Assembly: GCF_012584515.1 (NCBI RefSeq)
Contig: NZ_CP051461.1
Location: forward strand, 480,001 to 544,000
Direction of reading: 5' to 3'
Source of the DNA: Polaromonas vacuolata
GTDB taxonomy: Bacteria; Pseudomonadota; Gammaproteobacteria; Burkholderiales; Burkholderiaceae_C
DNA length: 64,000 nucleotides
The translations under genes and the position numbers were made by a program. How positions within the stretch are numbered: the stretch's first letter is position 1; each line of letters starts with the position of its first letter. Shown here piece by piece: positions 26,568 through 36,697 of this stretch. A model generated the notes under the pieces. It was not told the origin of the DNA, made no database searches, and saw only the letters and a program-made list of their open reading frames with translations.

Positions 26568-27820
26568 GGTTGCGCACGGGCTGTGTCTTCAACGCAGGCT
26601 AGGGTGTTAGACCAGAGCAGGGTTTGACGCAGGGCTTGTGTGGCCGGGGTAGTGGCGGGTGAAGGGGTTTGTAGCAGCGTGGTGACGGCTTGGCGAAACG
26701 CTGCCGGCTGGGCGTGCTGGTGCACACCGGCAAGGGAGACGAAGTTGTCAAAGCCGCGAAAGCTCACTGGCGTACCTAAAACGTGAGAGCCAGAGTAAAG
26801 CGCCTCGGCGGTTTTGATATTTGAGCCGCCGCCTTCGGTAATCGGTAGAACGAATAGGTGGGCTAGGGTTTTGACGGCGGCCAGCGCTTGGTCGTCGATA
26901 AGGCCTAAGACTTGAATCCGCGACTGATTAAGCGGCAGCCAGCGCTGAAAGCGGGGGTGACTCAAAAGATGGGGGCCTACGCTGCCGACCACTACTAAAC
27001 GCGTGTCTGGCGGGATAAAACCTAGGGCATCGCCAAACATATCAAAAAATCCGCTGATGTTGGGCGGGTGCGCGCTGGCGACGAATAAGGCGAACTTTTC
27101 GGTTGGCAGCTGCGCTTTCCAGTGCTTTAAGGCTGCGTCTTTGGCTTGCCAGGCTGCGATGCCATTGGCGGCCAGCAGGACTGGCTTGGTGGTGTAGCTT
27201 TGCAAAGTTTTGCGATCGGACTCTGAGACCGCTAATGTGAGGTCTGCTTCTTGGCAAGCTGAGCGCTCTAGTGCGGAGATTTCCTCGGCGACGGCCTCTG
27301 CTTGGGGTATGCGGTATTGGTGCAGTATGGAGGCTTTTAATGGGCCTTCAATATTTTGCGAGCCGTAGACCAAGCGGGTGCCGTTTAGCCGGCCTTCTTT
27401 GCGCCAACGCAGTACCAAGGGGAGTAACCAAGGCTGTTCAAAATGCAAAACATCAACCGATGAGGGCAAGTGCTGGCTGAGGGTTTTATAGGCATCTGGG
27501 TCAAGCGCGGCATAGTTGCCGACCGTGAGGTCGTCAATTAAGGGGATGGCTTGCGCATTCCATTGGCGAAACTGACTATGAATAGGGTAGATGTGATCGT
27601 AAGGGCCGTAGCGCTGATTGGCGTAAGAGGTTTCGTCAAACACGCTGCAGACGCGCACTTGCGCGCCGGTGCGTTGGTAGGCAGCGGCGATCTCTGCCAA
27701 CCGAATTTGACCGCCATGCATAGGCGTTTGGCAGGGGTAGGAACCTAGGATGAAGATGTTGGCAGCTTGGCGCACGGTGTTTCCGTTAAATCGACTTAAA
27801 AGACAAGGTGGTTCGCACAC
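26564..27820 (-). CDS. GT4-type glycosyltransferase
   Basis: A GT-B fold glycosyltransferase of about 400 residues. It shows IFILGSYPCQTPMHGGQIRLAEIAAAY (donor/acceptor glycine loop near the N-terminus), VYGSQNIEGPLKASIL, and the C-terminal donor site ITEGGGSNIKTAEALYSGSHVLGTPVSFRG. The GTG at 27820 is the longest start; a GTG at 27775 (VRQAANIF) is an alternative closer to the domain. It is the third of a run of co-directional genes behind wzm-wzt. Polysaccharide assembly is inferred from context. Confidence 0.83.
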   Translation of the reverse strand: MCEPPCLLSRFNGNTVRQAANIFILGSYPCQTPMHGGQIRLAEIAAAYQRTGAQVRVCSVFDETSYANQRYGPYDHIYPIHSQFRQWNAQAIPLIDDLTVGNYAALDPDAYKTLSQHLPSSVDVLHFEQPWLLPLVLRWRKEGRLNGTRLVYGSQNIEGPLKASILHQYRIPQAEAVAEEISALERSACQEADLTLAVSESDRKTLQSYTTKPVLLAANGIAAWQAKDAALKHWKAQLPTEKFALFVASAHPPNISGFFDMFGDALGFIPPDTRLVVVGSVGPHLLSHPRFQRWLPLNQSRIQVLGLIDDQALAAVKTLAHLFVLPITEGGGSNIKTAEALYSGSHVLGTPVSFRGFDNFVSLAGVHQHAQPAAFRQAVTTLLQTPSPATTPATQALRQTLLWSNTLACVEDTARAQP

Positions 27821-27853
27821 GATGTGCGGCTATTGAATGGACTAATTGATTCG

Positions 27854-28963
27854 CTAATCGACAGGCAAATTTGCAGCTTGGGCCAATTGCGGTTTGACGG
27901 CGATCACGGCGTAGTCGCGCGGCCCGGATAGCAGGGCTTGGAGTGTGGCGTCCGGGGTGGGCGAGAGCTCGCCGGGATGCAGTCGGCGTATCTCTGCGTT
28001 GGTAAAACCCCTTTGCATCACCAGAAAATGCAGCAAATCTGGTGGCAGGGGTTTGATGTGGGTGGGGTCTATCCAGAAGTACTGGGTTGCCACCAGTATG
28101 TTTTCAGGGTTTGGGGTCTCGTAAATCAGCAGTCCGCCGGGTTTGAGTACCCGCAGTATTTCGTCGGTAAGCGCGAGTAAGGTGGCGAACGGGAGATGCT
28201 CGACCAAGTGAAAAGCTGTAACCGTGCCTAGGCTGGCCGGCGCTAGGCTGGCCAAATACGCGATAGCGTCGCCGGTGCGTACTTCTAAACCGCGTGAGCG
28301 GCAAAAGTGGCCGTTGATGGGGTTGAGGTCTACGCCGCTGGCGCTTATGTTTTCGCGGGCGAGTAAGGCTAGCCATTCGCCGCGGCCGCTGCCGATGTCG
28401 AGTACCGGGGTGAACAGGGCCGGGTCGGTTTGCAGCAGGCTGAGGTAGGGCTGGGCACGGGCGCTGATTTCGTCGGCCGTGCCGCGAAAGCGACGCTCTA
28501 GCTCTAAGTAAAAGCCTGCGCTGCGACTGTCTTCTGCGGTGGCGTTTGCAGGCGTGCTGTTTGCCAGCTCTGCTGGATTTGCTTGGCCTGCTGTGTGTTG
28601 CAGTCTGTCGAGGCGGTCGCTGAATGCGCCGACTTCGCTGTAGACAGCAGCGAAGACGTCTTGCGTGAGTTTGTCGAAGTGCTCTTGCTCTAGCTTTTTA
28701 CCAATTGCGCTGACGATTTCTGGATACATCTGCTGCATCCAGGCGACGCTGGCGTCGTGGTTTTTCTGGAGTTGTTGCTGCTGGCCTGTCAGTTGCGAAT
28801 GACTCGCTGTGAGTTTTTCGTTTTTGAGTTCAAGCTGCTGATGCTTCTGCTCCAAAGCCGTCATGCTCACTTGAACTGCTTGCATCTGGGTTTTGAGCAG
28901 ACGCGGCAAGGCTGCTGCACGCTTAAGCGTTGCTATAAGTTCACTGGGTGGCCAAAATTTCAT
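27854..28963 (-). CDS. Coiled-coil SAM methyltransferase, possible chain terminator
   Basis: A 369-residue protein from the ATG at 28963, which overlaps the wzt stop (ATGA); the longer open frame extends into wzt and is not used. Residues about 25-75 form a Gln/Leu-rich coiled coil. A methyltransferase domain runs from about 150 to 350, with motif I VLDIGSGRGEW (187-197), DLNPINGHFCRSRGL, and EILRVLKPGGLLIYETPNPENI. In ABC-transporter O-antigen systems such as E. coli O8/O9a, a methyltransferase with a coiled coil (WbdD) caps the chain end, sets its length and marks it for Wzt. The same architecture directly after wzt suggests that job here. No kinase domain is present, so capping would be by methyl alone. 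Confidence 0.85.
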   Translation of the reverse strand: MKFWPPSELIATLKRAAALPRLLKTQMQAVQVSMTALEQKHQQLELKNEKLTASHSQLTGQQQQLQKNHDASVAWMQQMYPEIVSAIGKKLEQEHFDKLTQDVFAAVYSEVGAFSDRLDRLQHTAGQANPAELANSTPANATAEDSRSAGFYLELERRFRGTADEISARAQPYLSLLQTDPALFTPVLDIGSGRGEWLALLARENISASGVDLNPINGHFCRSRGLEVRTGDAIAYLASLAPASLGTVTAFHLVEHLPFATLLALTDEILRVLKPGGLLIYETPNPENILVATQYFWIDPTHIKPLPPDLLHFLVMQRGFTNAEIRRLHPGELSPTPDATLQALLSGPRDYAVIAVKPQLAQAANLPVD

Positions 28964-30183
28964 AACTTGGTGATGGTTTCTTGCCGAAAAGTCAGCGGCA
29001 TGTGGCAAATCCCAATGGTGTGAATGCCTTCTGCTGGCATGACTTGAAATACTAGGGCGCGTTCCCACCAGTCGTAATTGCCTGCCAGATGGTCAGAGCT
29101 GGCATGAGCGGCGAGGGTAATGCTGTAGTGGCCGGGGCCTAAAGCTAGGCTGGGGAAGTCAAAATATATCTCTTTGTTTTCACCGCTTGTGACCGGGCCT
29201 AGCGCTTGCTCCATATGGTGGGTATTGGTTCCAAAAACGTCATTGCCTAAGCGGTCTTTAATCAGCAGCCCGACGGTGAAGTCGTCGAGGTTTTGCTGAA
29301 CGTGTAAGTCTAGGTGAATACTGAGAGATTGCCCTGCAACCAGCGCGCGCATGCTTTTGCCTTTGCTCAGCATGTCTGCATGGCGTATACGCACCGCACC
29401 GCTGCCGGAACGTATGCCGCTGCCGTCGGGTGTGCCTTCACGGATGGCGTTGTCTATGGCTTGCGGGGAAATCAGTGCGTTGTAGTAATCCAGCACGTCG
29501 GCGGGTTTGCCGTCAAGAACGACTTGACCGCCCTCAATGAGCACGGCTCGATCGCACAAACTTTTGACTGCGCCTGGGTCGTGAGAGACAAACAGCAAGG
29601 TGGTGCCCTGTTTGCGGTAGGTGCGTATGCGGTCAAAGCATTTGTGTTGAAAGTAGGCGTCACCCACGGCCAATGCTTCGTCAACAATCAAAATATCAGG
29701 CCGCAAGGCGGTGGCGACGCTAAAGGCCAGGCGAACTTGCATGCCGCTGGAGTAGATGCGGACTGGGCGTTCTAAGTAGTCGCCGATTTCTGCAAATGCC
29801 GCAATGCTGGGCATGAGCTCATCGATTTGCGCTTGACTCAGGCCTTGCAGATAGCCTTGCATATAGACGTTTTGTCGGCCGGTAAATTCGGGGTGAAACC
29901 CCAGACCGAGTTCTAACAGCGCAGATACGCGGCCGGTCAGTTTGGCCGTGCCTTCTGTGGGTGCGCTGACGCCGGTGATGAGTTTTAAAAGTGTGCTTTT
30001 GCCGGCTCCATTACGCCCAATCAGGCCTACGGATTCACCCGGCTTGATTTGTAGATTGATGTCTCTGAGTACCCACGTCAGGGTGTGCCGAGGGCTAGCA
30101 CCTAGCCATTCGAGTATGCGGCCGCTGGGGTGTTTGTATTGACGGTAGGCTTTGCCTAGACCGTTGATGTTGAGAGTTCCCAA
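28960..30183 (-). CDS. wzt: Polysaccharide ABC exporter ATPase with C-terminal sugar-binding domain
   Basis: A 407-residue ATPase subunit. Walker A is GRNGAGKS (56-63), the signature YSSGMQVRLAFSVA begins at 144, Walker B is ILIVDEA (164-170), and the H-loop is LLFVSHD. After the about 240-residue nucleotide-binding domain comes a C-terminal beta-sandwich of about 150 residues (IRHADMLSKGKSMRALVAGQ...), like the Wzt-C domain that recognises the capped non-reducing end of O-polysaccharides. That makes export of a terminally modified chain likely. It follows wzm with one intervening base. Confidence 0.94.
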   Translation of the reverse strand: MGTLNINGLGKAYRQYKHPSGRILEWLGASPRHTLTWVLRDINLQIKPGESVGLIGRNGAGKSTLLKLITGVSAPTEGTAKLTGRVSALLELGLGFHPEFTGRQNVYMQGYLQGLSQAQIDELMPSIAAFAEIGDYLERPVRIYSSGMQVRLAFSVATALRPDILIVDEALAVGDAYFQHKCFDRIRTYRKQGTTLLFVSHDPGAVKSLCDRAVLIEGGQVVLDGKPADVLDYYNALISPQAIDNAIREGTPDGSGIRSGSGAVRIRHADMLSKGKSMRALVAGQSLSIHLDLHVQQNLDDFTVGLLIKDRLGNDVFGTNTHHMEQALGPVTSGENKEIYFDFPSLALGPGHYSITLAAHASSDHLAGNYDWWERALVFQVMPAEGIHTIGICHMPLTFRQETITKL

Positions 30184-30184
30184 T

Positions 30185-31024
30185 TTACAGCTCGTCCACT
30201 AGTTGGGATTGGGCTGCGCGGTATATCCACGCGGCGATCAGCAGCAGCACTAGCGTTAGCAGGGTCAGGCCGGTCAGGTTTTCCCATTGCGGCAAGCCTT
30301 GGCCCAGAAAAATTCTATGGTAGCCGTCAAACAGTGGCATGACGGGATTCCAAGACAGGTAGTTGCGCGCCCATTCTGGCAATGTGCCTATGGGGTAGAT
30401 GATGGGAGTGAGCCAAAACCAAAATTGAAGAATGATGCCGACGGCCTGCCCAATGTCGCGAAAGAACACGTTTAACACACCTAGCGTGATGCCTAGGCCG
30501 ATCGCAAAAGCGCTTTGCAGAAGTAAAAGCGGTATCAACCCGAGAATATTCCAGCCCGGCCAACGTCCCATGATCAGCAGAAAAATCATAAACAAACCAA
30601 AAATCAGCGCAAAGTTGCAAGCACTGGCGATGAAGGAGATCACTGGCAGTGCCAAACGAGGAAAGCTGGATTTTTTTATCAGCCCGCCGTGGTCGACAAA
30701 AATGCCAACATTGCGTGAGAGCAGTTCAGTAAACCATTGCCAAGGCAGCAAACCGGCGCAGAGGTAAATACTGTAGGCAAAGGGCTCTGCACTGCCGGCT
30801 AGGCGGGCATGCATGATTTGCGAAAAAACCAAGGTGTAAACCAAGATCATCGCGAACGGCGCTAAGACTAGCCAGACCGAGCCCAACATGGTGTTGGCGT
30901 AGCGGCTGCGAAATTCACGTGCAACGCTGCCGACAATAAACCGGCGGTAGTGCCAAAGTGATCGCAGGGCGTCCATGCCGGCTTCGCGACTGCTGGCGCG
31001 CACTTGGGTAACTTCAGTGCTCAT
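30185..31024 (-). CDS. wzm: Polysaccharide ABC exporter permease
   Basis: A 279-residue permease of the ABC-2 type with six hydrophobic segments. It has the family's amphipathic N-terminus (LWHYRRFIVGSVAREFRSRYANTMLGSVWLVLAPF) and a C-terminal WNPVMPLFDGYHRIFLGQGLP block typical of O-antigen and teichoic-acid exporters. With Wzt it would move an undecaprenyl-linked polysaccharide to the periplasm. It is the first gene of the minus-strand run and faces rmd across about 410 bases. Confidence 0.94.
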   Translation of the reverse strand: MSTEVTQVRASSREAGMDALRSLWHYRRFIVGSVAREFRSRYANTMLGSVWLVLAPFAMILVYTLVFSQIMHARLAGSAEPFAYSIYLCAGLLPWQWFTELLSRNVGIFVDHGGLIKKSSFPRLALPVISFIASACNFALIFGLFMIFLLIMGRWPGWNILGLIPLLLLQSAFAIGLGITLGVLNVFFRDIGQAVGIILQFWFWLTPIIYPIGTLPEWARNYLSWNPVMPLFDGYHRIFLGQGLPQWENLTGLTLLTLVLLLIAAWIYRAAQSQLVDEL

Positions 31025-31436
31025 GAATTGGCTAAGCGTTTTGGCTTTGCGTTCCTGTTCCTATGACTTGATAAGGGGCACATCTTGAGGCTTGGTTGGG
31101 AAAAGGCTGTGAAAAATGAAATGCGGTTTGAGGTGGGATAAATATTATTCATGTCGGCTTAGTCAGCGCTTCTAAACAGCACGTACGCTATTTGAGGGCT
31201 TTGCTTGCATGGGTGACAATTTCAAAAATTCGATTGTATAGCTAGCAATTTTGCCTTCTTGCGTCAAGCGTGAGTCATGTGAGTTATGTAAAGCTTTGAG
31301 TCTCTAAGCGTCCCGTAAAATCTTGTCGATATCAATGAGTGTGAGTGCTTGTTTGTCGCTGCTGGGCGCCGGACGTAATCGGTCCGCAACAAGTTGTGAT
31401 GACTCAAAAGAAAAGAAAAAAGGACTGAAAATTTCG
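31025..31436. other. Divergent promoter region between wzm and rmd
   Basis: About 410 bases, AT-rich, separating the two arms of the polysaccharide/secretion locus. Promoters for both directions must lie here. The direct repeat gtgagtcatgtgagt (31270-31285) is visible, but no consensus CRP site is. Good ribosome binding bases (aaggac) precede the rmd start at 31437. Confidence 0.5.
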
Positions 31437-33321
<1,885 letters not shown>

Positions 33322-33346
33322 GATACAGTTTTGTAAAAAAACCACT

Positions 33347-34117
33347 ATGACAAACACCAGCGCCCTACCTTTGCCGGAAGCTGAAAGGCTAGGGGCCGAA
33401 AGCCCGCCAAACCAAGTCATCACCATCCAGTTGAATAAACTGCCGCTGCTAGCGGGTGTTGACGAGGAAGCGTTGAGAAAGATTGCGGCTGTACTTCTGG
33501 TGCGCACAGCCCAAAAGGGGCAAGTCATATTGCACAAAGGCGGTGCCGGTGAGCATTTGGTTTTTCTGTTGTCTGGCCGTTTGCAGGTCATGGATATTAC
33601 TGAAGATGGGCGCGAGATTGGTCTTTCTTTTCTTGTGGCGGGAGACTATTTTGGTGAGTTGTCGGTGATTGATGGTCTGCCTCGCTCAGCCACTGTGGTG
33701 GCTTGTGAGACTTCTTTGTACGCTTTGCTGCCGCGCGCCCATGCGCTGGAGTTAATGCACAACAACCCCTTTGTTGCCGATCGCATGCTCAAAAAAATGG
33801 CGCTCAGCATAAGGCGAGCGTCTAATTTCAGAACCATCTTAGGAATACCTAACGCTTTTCATCGGGTCTATGCCTTGCTTGACCATTTGGCGAAAATAAG
33901 TCCGGGTGGCTTGGTGGTGATTGAAAGTCTCCCGACCCAACAGGCGATTTCAATCATGATCAACACCAGTCGTGAGACTGTCTCAAGAGCCATACAGGTG
34001 TTGATACAAAGTGGTGTGCTGGAGAAAGACTTGCGGCGGCTAATTGTGCGCCAGCCCGAGGCCTTGCGCGCAGAGATTAATTCACCCAAGCCACCGATTG
34101 ATCAACTCAGCTCGTAG
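33347..34117 (+). CDS. Crp/Fnr-family transcription regulator
   Basis: A 256-residue regulator. A cyclic-nucleotide-binding barrel (about 33-145) has FGELSVIDGLPRSATV, in which Gly-Glu-Leu and the Arg-Ser pair (R113, S114) match the cAMP phosphate cassette of CRP. A C-terminal winged helix (about 160-235) has the recognition helix TSRETVSRAI. R209, E210 and R214 match the three residues of E. coli CRP that read TGTGA. There are no N-terminal cysteines for an Fnr-type cluster. Twenty-five bases after gmd, it is part of the plus-strand run. A target is proposed at 21306-21321. Confidence 0.9.
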   Translation: MTNTSALPLPEAERLGAESPPNQVITIQLNKLPLLAGVDEEALRKIAAVLLVRTAQKGQVILHKGGAGEHLVFLLSGRLQVMDITEDGREIGLSFLVAGDYFGELSVIDGLPRSATVVACETSLYALLPRAHALELMHNNPFVADRMLKKMALSIRRASNFRTILGIPNAFHRVYALLDHLAKISPGGLVVIESLPTQQAISIMINTSRETVSRAIQVLIQSGVLEKDLRRLIVRQPEALRAEINSPKPPIDQLSS

Positions 34118-34137
34118 CTTTGTTTTTAACAAACTTC

Positions 34138-34162
34138 AGGCTTGGCTGTGAGCGCCAAGCCT
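34138..34162 (+). terminator. Hairpin after the Crp-type gene, possible terminator
   Basis: aggcttggc-tgtgagc-gccaagcct is a perfect 9-bp stem 21 bases after the stop codon. No T-run follows, so it may act as a 3' end stabiliser or a factor-dependent terminator. The 240 bases that follow, up to the next glycosyltransferase start, show no gene. Confidence 0.5.
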
Positions 34163-34404
34163 GACCGCCATGGCGGGTGTCTCGGTAAGGCTAAGATAAT
34201 TGCTTAACTTTTTTAACTTGACTACTGAGTGCGCTGTTTAAGCGTTTAGAGCCTTTATGGTCGAGTCGCGACGGCCAACGACCGGCTAGAACGAGATGCT
34301 TTTCGGCTGATTTGAAATAACGAAAAAGTATGGTGGGAAATTTAATTGCCACTCTTGCCGGTTTGCCATGCGGCTTTGTATTGTCTGAACTATTTCTGTA
34401 ACTG

Positions 34405-35574
34405 ATGAAAATTCTTGTTAACGGCACCTCTTTGTTGGCTCCCCTGACCGGTATTGGTCAATACGTTCGCCACCTGTTTACCGCCATGGATAAGCGGACT
34501 GATGCTGACATTCGTATGTATTACGGTGCTTATTGTGAGCAAGGAGTGAAGCTGCCTTCGGCGACAGCTTCTCTGGCCGCGCAACGCGGCTATGGCTTGG
34601 CGCAGCGGTTTTTGCCGCGGCCGCGGGCAATTAAAAAGCTCGCTGAGCGGGCGATGTTCAAGTACCACACACGCGGCTCTTTGGGCGGTGATGAAGTGCT
34701 GTATCACGAGCCAGCTTATCTTCCTTTGCCTTACAAAGGGCCGCAGGTCATTAGCGTTTGCGACATGTCTTGTTTTGACCATCCGCAAACCCACCCAGCG
34801 GAGCGGGTCAGGGTTATGCAAAGGGATATGCCGCTAGCGCTTGAACAGGCGGACCACATCATTGTGATTTCCGAGGCGTCGCGTAAGGCTTTGCACAAAT
34901 GGTTCAACATTGATCCTGCGCGTATCAGCACGACTTATTTGGCGGCGGATCCGCGATTTCAGCCGACTGGCTTTGATGCAATAGCACCTGCTTTGGCCAG
35001 TCTCGGGTTAACGCCAGGCGGCTATGTATTGAGTGTGGGTACCTTGGAGCCGCGCAAAAACCTGACGACGCTGTTTGCTGCCTATGCCGGTTTGCCAGTA
35101 GAGCTGCGCAAGCGCTACCCGCTGGCGGTGGCGGGCATGAAGGGCTGGGGCACTGAGGGTTTGATGAAGTCGGCAGAGGCGCTAATTCAGCGCGGTGAAC
35201 TGCGGCTGCTTAACTATGTAGCGGATGATTTGATTGCACCTTTGTATGCTGGCGCTGCGGCTTTTTGCTACCCCTCGCGCTACGAAGGCTTTGGCCTGCC
35301 GGCACTGGAAGCCATGGCTTCCGGCGTGCCAGTGGTCACATCGAATCAAACTTCTTTGCCGGAAGTAGTGGGGGATGCTGGCATCATGGTGGACCCGGAC
35401 GATGTGGACGGCATGCGCGACGCGCTGCGCCAGTTGTTGGAAGACCGGGCTTATGCGCAAGATTTAGGTCAGCGCGGCTGGCTGAGGTCTAAGCTGTTTA
35501 GCTGGGATCGCTGCGCCGATGAGACCTTTGCCGTGTATGAAAAAGTAATGCTTAAGCGGGGGCTTGGGGCGTGA
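34405..35574 (+). CDS. GT4 glycosyltransferase (mannosyl/rhamnosyl type)
   Basis: A 389-residue GT-B enzyme. Its N-terminus MKILVNGTSLLAPLTGIGQYVRHLF carries the glycine loop. The domain also shows VIVISEASRK-type linker sequence (IIVISEASRKAL), VGTLEPRKNLTTLFAAYAGL, and the donor site YEGFGLPALEAMASGVPVV with both glutamates. This is the WbaZ/WbpY-like subgroup that handles GDP-linked sugars, so it fits the GDP-D-rhamnose made by gmd/rmd. The GTG of the next glycosyltransferase overlaps its TGA (GTGA). Confidence 0.88.
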   Translation: MKILVNGTSLLAPLTGIGQYVRHLFTAMDKRTDADIRMYYGAYCEQGVKLPSATASLAAQRGYGLAQRFLPRPRAIKKLAERAMFKYHTRGSLGGDEVLYHEPAYLPLPYKGPQVISVCDMSCFDHPQTHPAERVRVMQRDMPLALEQADHIIVISEASRKALHKWFNIDPARISTTYLAADPRFQPTGFDAIAPALASLGLTPGGYVLSVGTLEPRKNLTTLFAAYAGLPVELRKRYPLAVAGMKGWGTEGLMKSAEALIQRGELRLLNYVADDLIAPLYAGAAAFCYPSRYEGFGLPALEAMASGVPVVTSNQTSLPEVVGDAGIMVDPDDVDGMRDALRQLLEDRAYAQDLGQRGWLRSKLFSWDRCADETFAVYEKVMLKRGLGA

Positions 35575-36692
35575 AAAAACTTCGCGTGCTACACCTTTAC
35601 CGTACTTATTTCCCGGAGACGCAAGGCGGGCTGCAGGAGTCGATTCGCCAACTTTGCTTGGCGACCCAACCCTTGGCGGTCGAGAACACGGTGTTTGCAT
35701 TGGCGCGCCAGCCAGAGCCCGCCGTCATGGAGTTGCCTGAAGGTCGGCTGATTCGCGCCAAGTCTTGGTTGGAGGTGGCTTCCTGCGATCTAGGTGCGTG
35801 GACGGCTTTACGCCGTTGTCGTGCGGCGGCTGATGAGTGCGACATCATTCAGATTCATTACCCTTGGCCTTTCGCCGATATGTTGCTGCCGTTTATTCGC
35901 CGGCGTAATCAGCCGGTGCTGGTGACTTATGTGTCGGATATCGTGCGGCAAAAGGGGCTGGGCATGTTGTATTCGCCGCTGCGTCGTTACTTGCTGAGTA
36001 AAGCCATGCATGTGGTGGCATCGTCTCCGAATTACGCGGAAAGTAGCGAGATTTTGCAGGACTATCAGGATAAGCTGAAATGTATCCCGCACTGTCTAGG
36101 GCCGGTAAGTCCGCCGGCTGAGTCGCTATGCGCCCAATGGGCGGCGCAATTAGGCCGAAATTTCTTTTTGTTTGTTGGCGTCTTGCGCTATTACAAAGGC
36201 TTGGACTTTTTGTTGACTGCGGCACGTCAGGTATCGGCGCCGATTGTGATTGTCGGTGACGGACCTGAGGGCGAGCGGCTTAGGCATGAGGTGGCGGCCA
36301 GAGGCATAAGCAATGTGCATTTCTTGGGTGCGGTGTCTGATGCTGACAAGCATGCGCTGTTTACACTCTGCCGGGGCGTGGTTTTTCCTTCTCATTTACG
36401 CTCTGAGGCGTTTGGTATGACTTTGCTGGAAGGCGCTCAGGCGGCCAAACCTTTGATTTGCTGCGAGATTGGTACCGGGACGAGTTGGATTAATCGGCAT
36501 GGCGAGACCGGCTTGGTCGTTCCACCGAGTGACCCCGACGCGCTGGCGCAGGCTATGAATACCTTGGCCGACGACGATGCACTTTGCCAGCGCTTGGGCC
36601 ACGGCGCTAGAGCGCGCTGGGAGCAATTTTTCACGCCGCAAGTCGTTGGCAATGCCTATCGACAGCTGTATGACGAGATGTTGTCGCATTAA
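35571..36692 (+). CDS. GT4 glycosyltransferase
   Basis: A 373-residue GT-B enzyme with the opening RVLHLYRTYFPETQGGLQESIRQL, VVASSPNYAESSEIL, FLFVGVLRYYKGLDFLL, and the donor motif LRSEAFGMTLLEGAQAAKPLI. This is the group that includes WbpZ-like transferases, where Ser-Glu-Ala-Phe-Gly replaces the more usual Glu-Gly-Phe-Gly. It starts with GTG overlapping the upstream stop and ends five bases before the cyclase gene, so all are probably one transcript. Confidence 0.88.
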   Translation: MKKLRVLHLYRTYFPETQGGLQESIRQLCLATQPLAVENTVFALARQPEPAVMELPEGRLIRAKSWLEVASCDLGAWTALRRCRAAADECDIIQIHYPWPFADMLLPFIRRRNQPVLVTYVSDIVRQKGLGMLYSPLRRYLLSKAMHVVASSPNYAESSEILQDYQDKLKCIPHCLGPVSPPAESLCAQWAAQLGRNFFLFVGVLRYYKGLDFLLTAARQVSAPIVIVGDGPEGERLRHEVAARGISNVHFLGAVSDADKHALFTLCRGVVFPSHLRSEAFGMTLLEGAQAAKPLICCEIGTGTSWINRHGETGLVVPPSDPDALAQAMNTLADDDALCQRLGHGARARWEQFFTPQVVGNAYRQLYDEMLSH

Positions 36693-36697
36693 CCGAG

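Noticed and set aside
28964..29068. N-terminal extension of the methyltransferase frame into wzt
   Set aside because: It overlaps conserved wzt codons. The ATG at 28963 overlaps the wzt stop, the normal coupling arrangement.
31323..31436. N-terminal extension of the Rmd frame (38 codons)
   Set aside because: The extension has no homology to the family and the ATG at 31437 has a ribosome binding site and begins near the Rossmann motif.
34191..34427. 78-codon minus-strand frame between the Crp-type gene and the next glycosyltransferase
   Set aside because: No ribosome binding site, no motif, and it runs into the start of the plus-strand glycosyltransferase gene.
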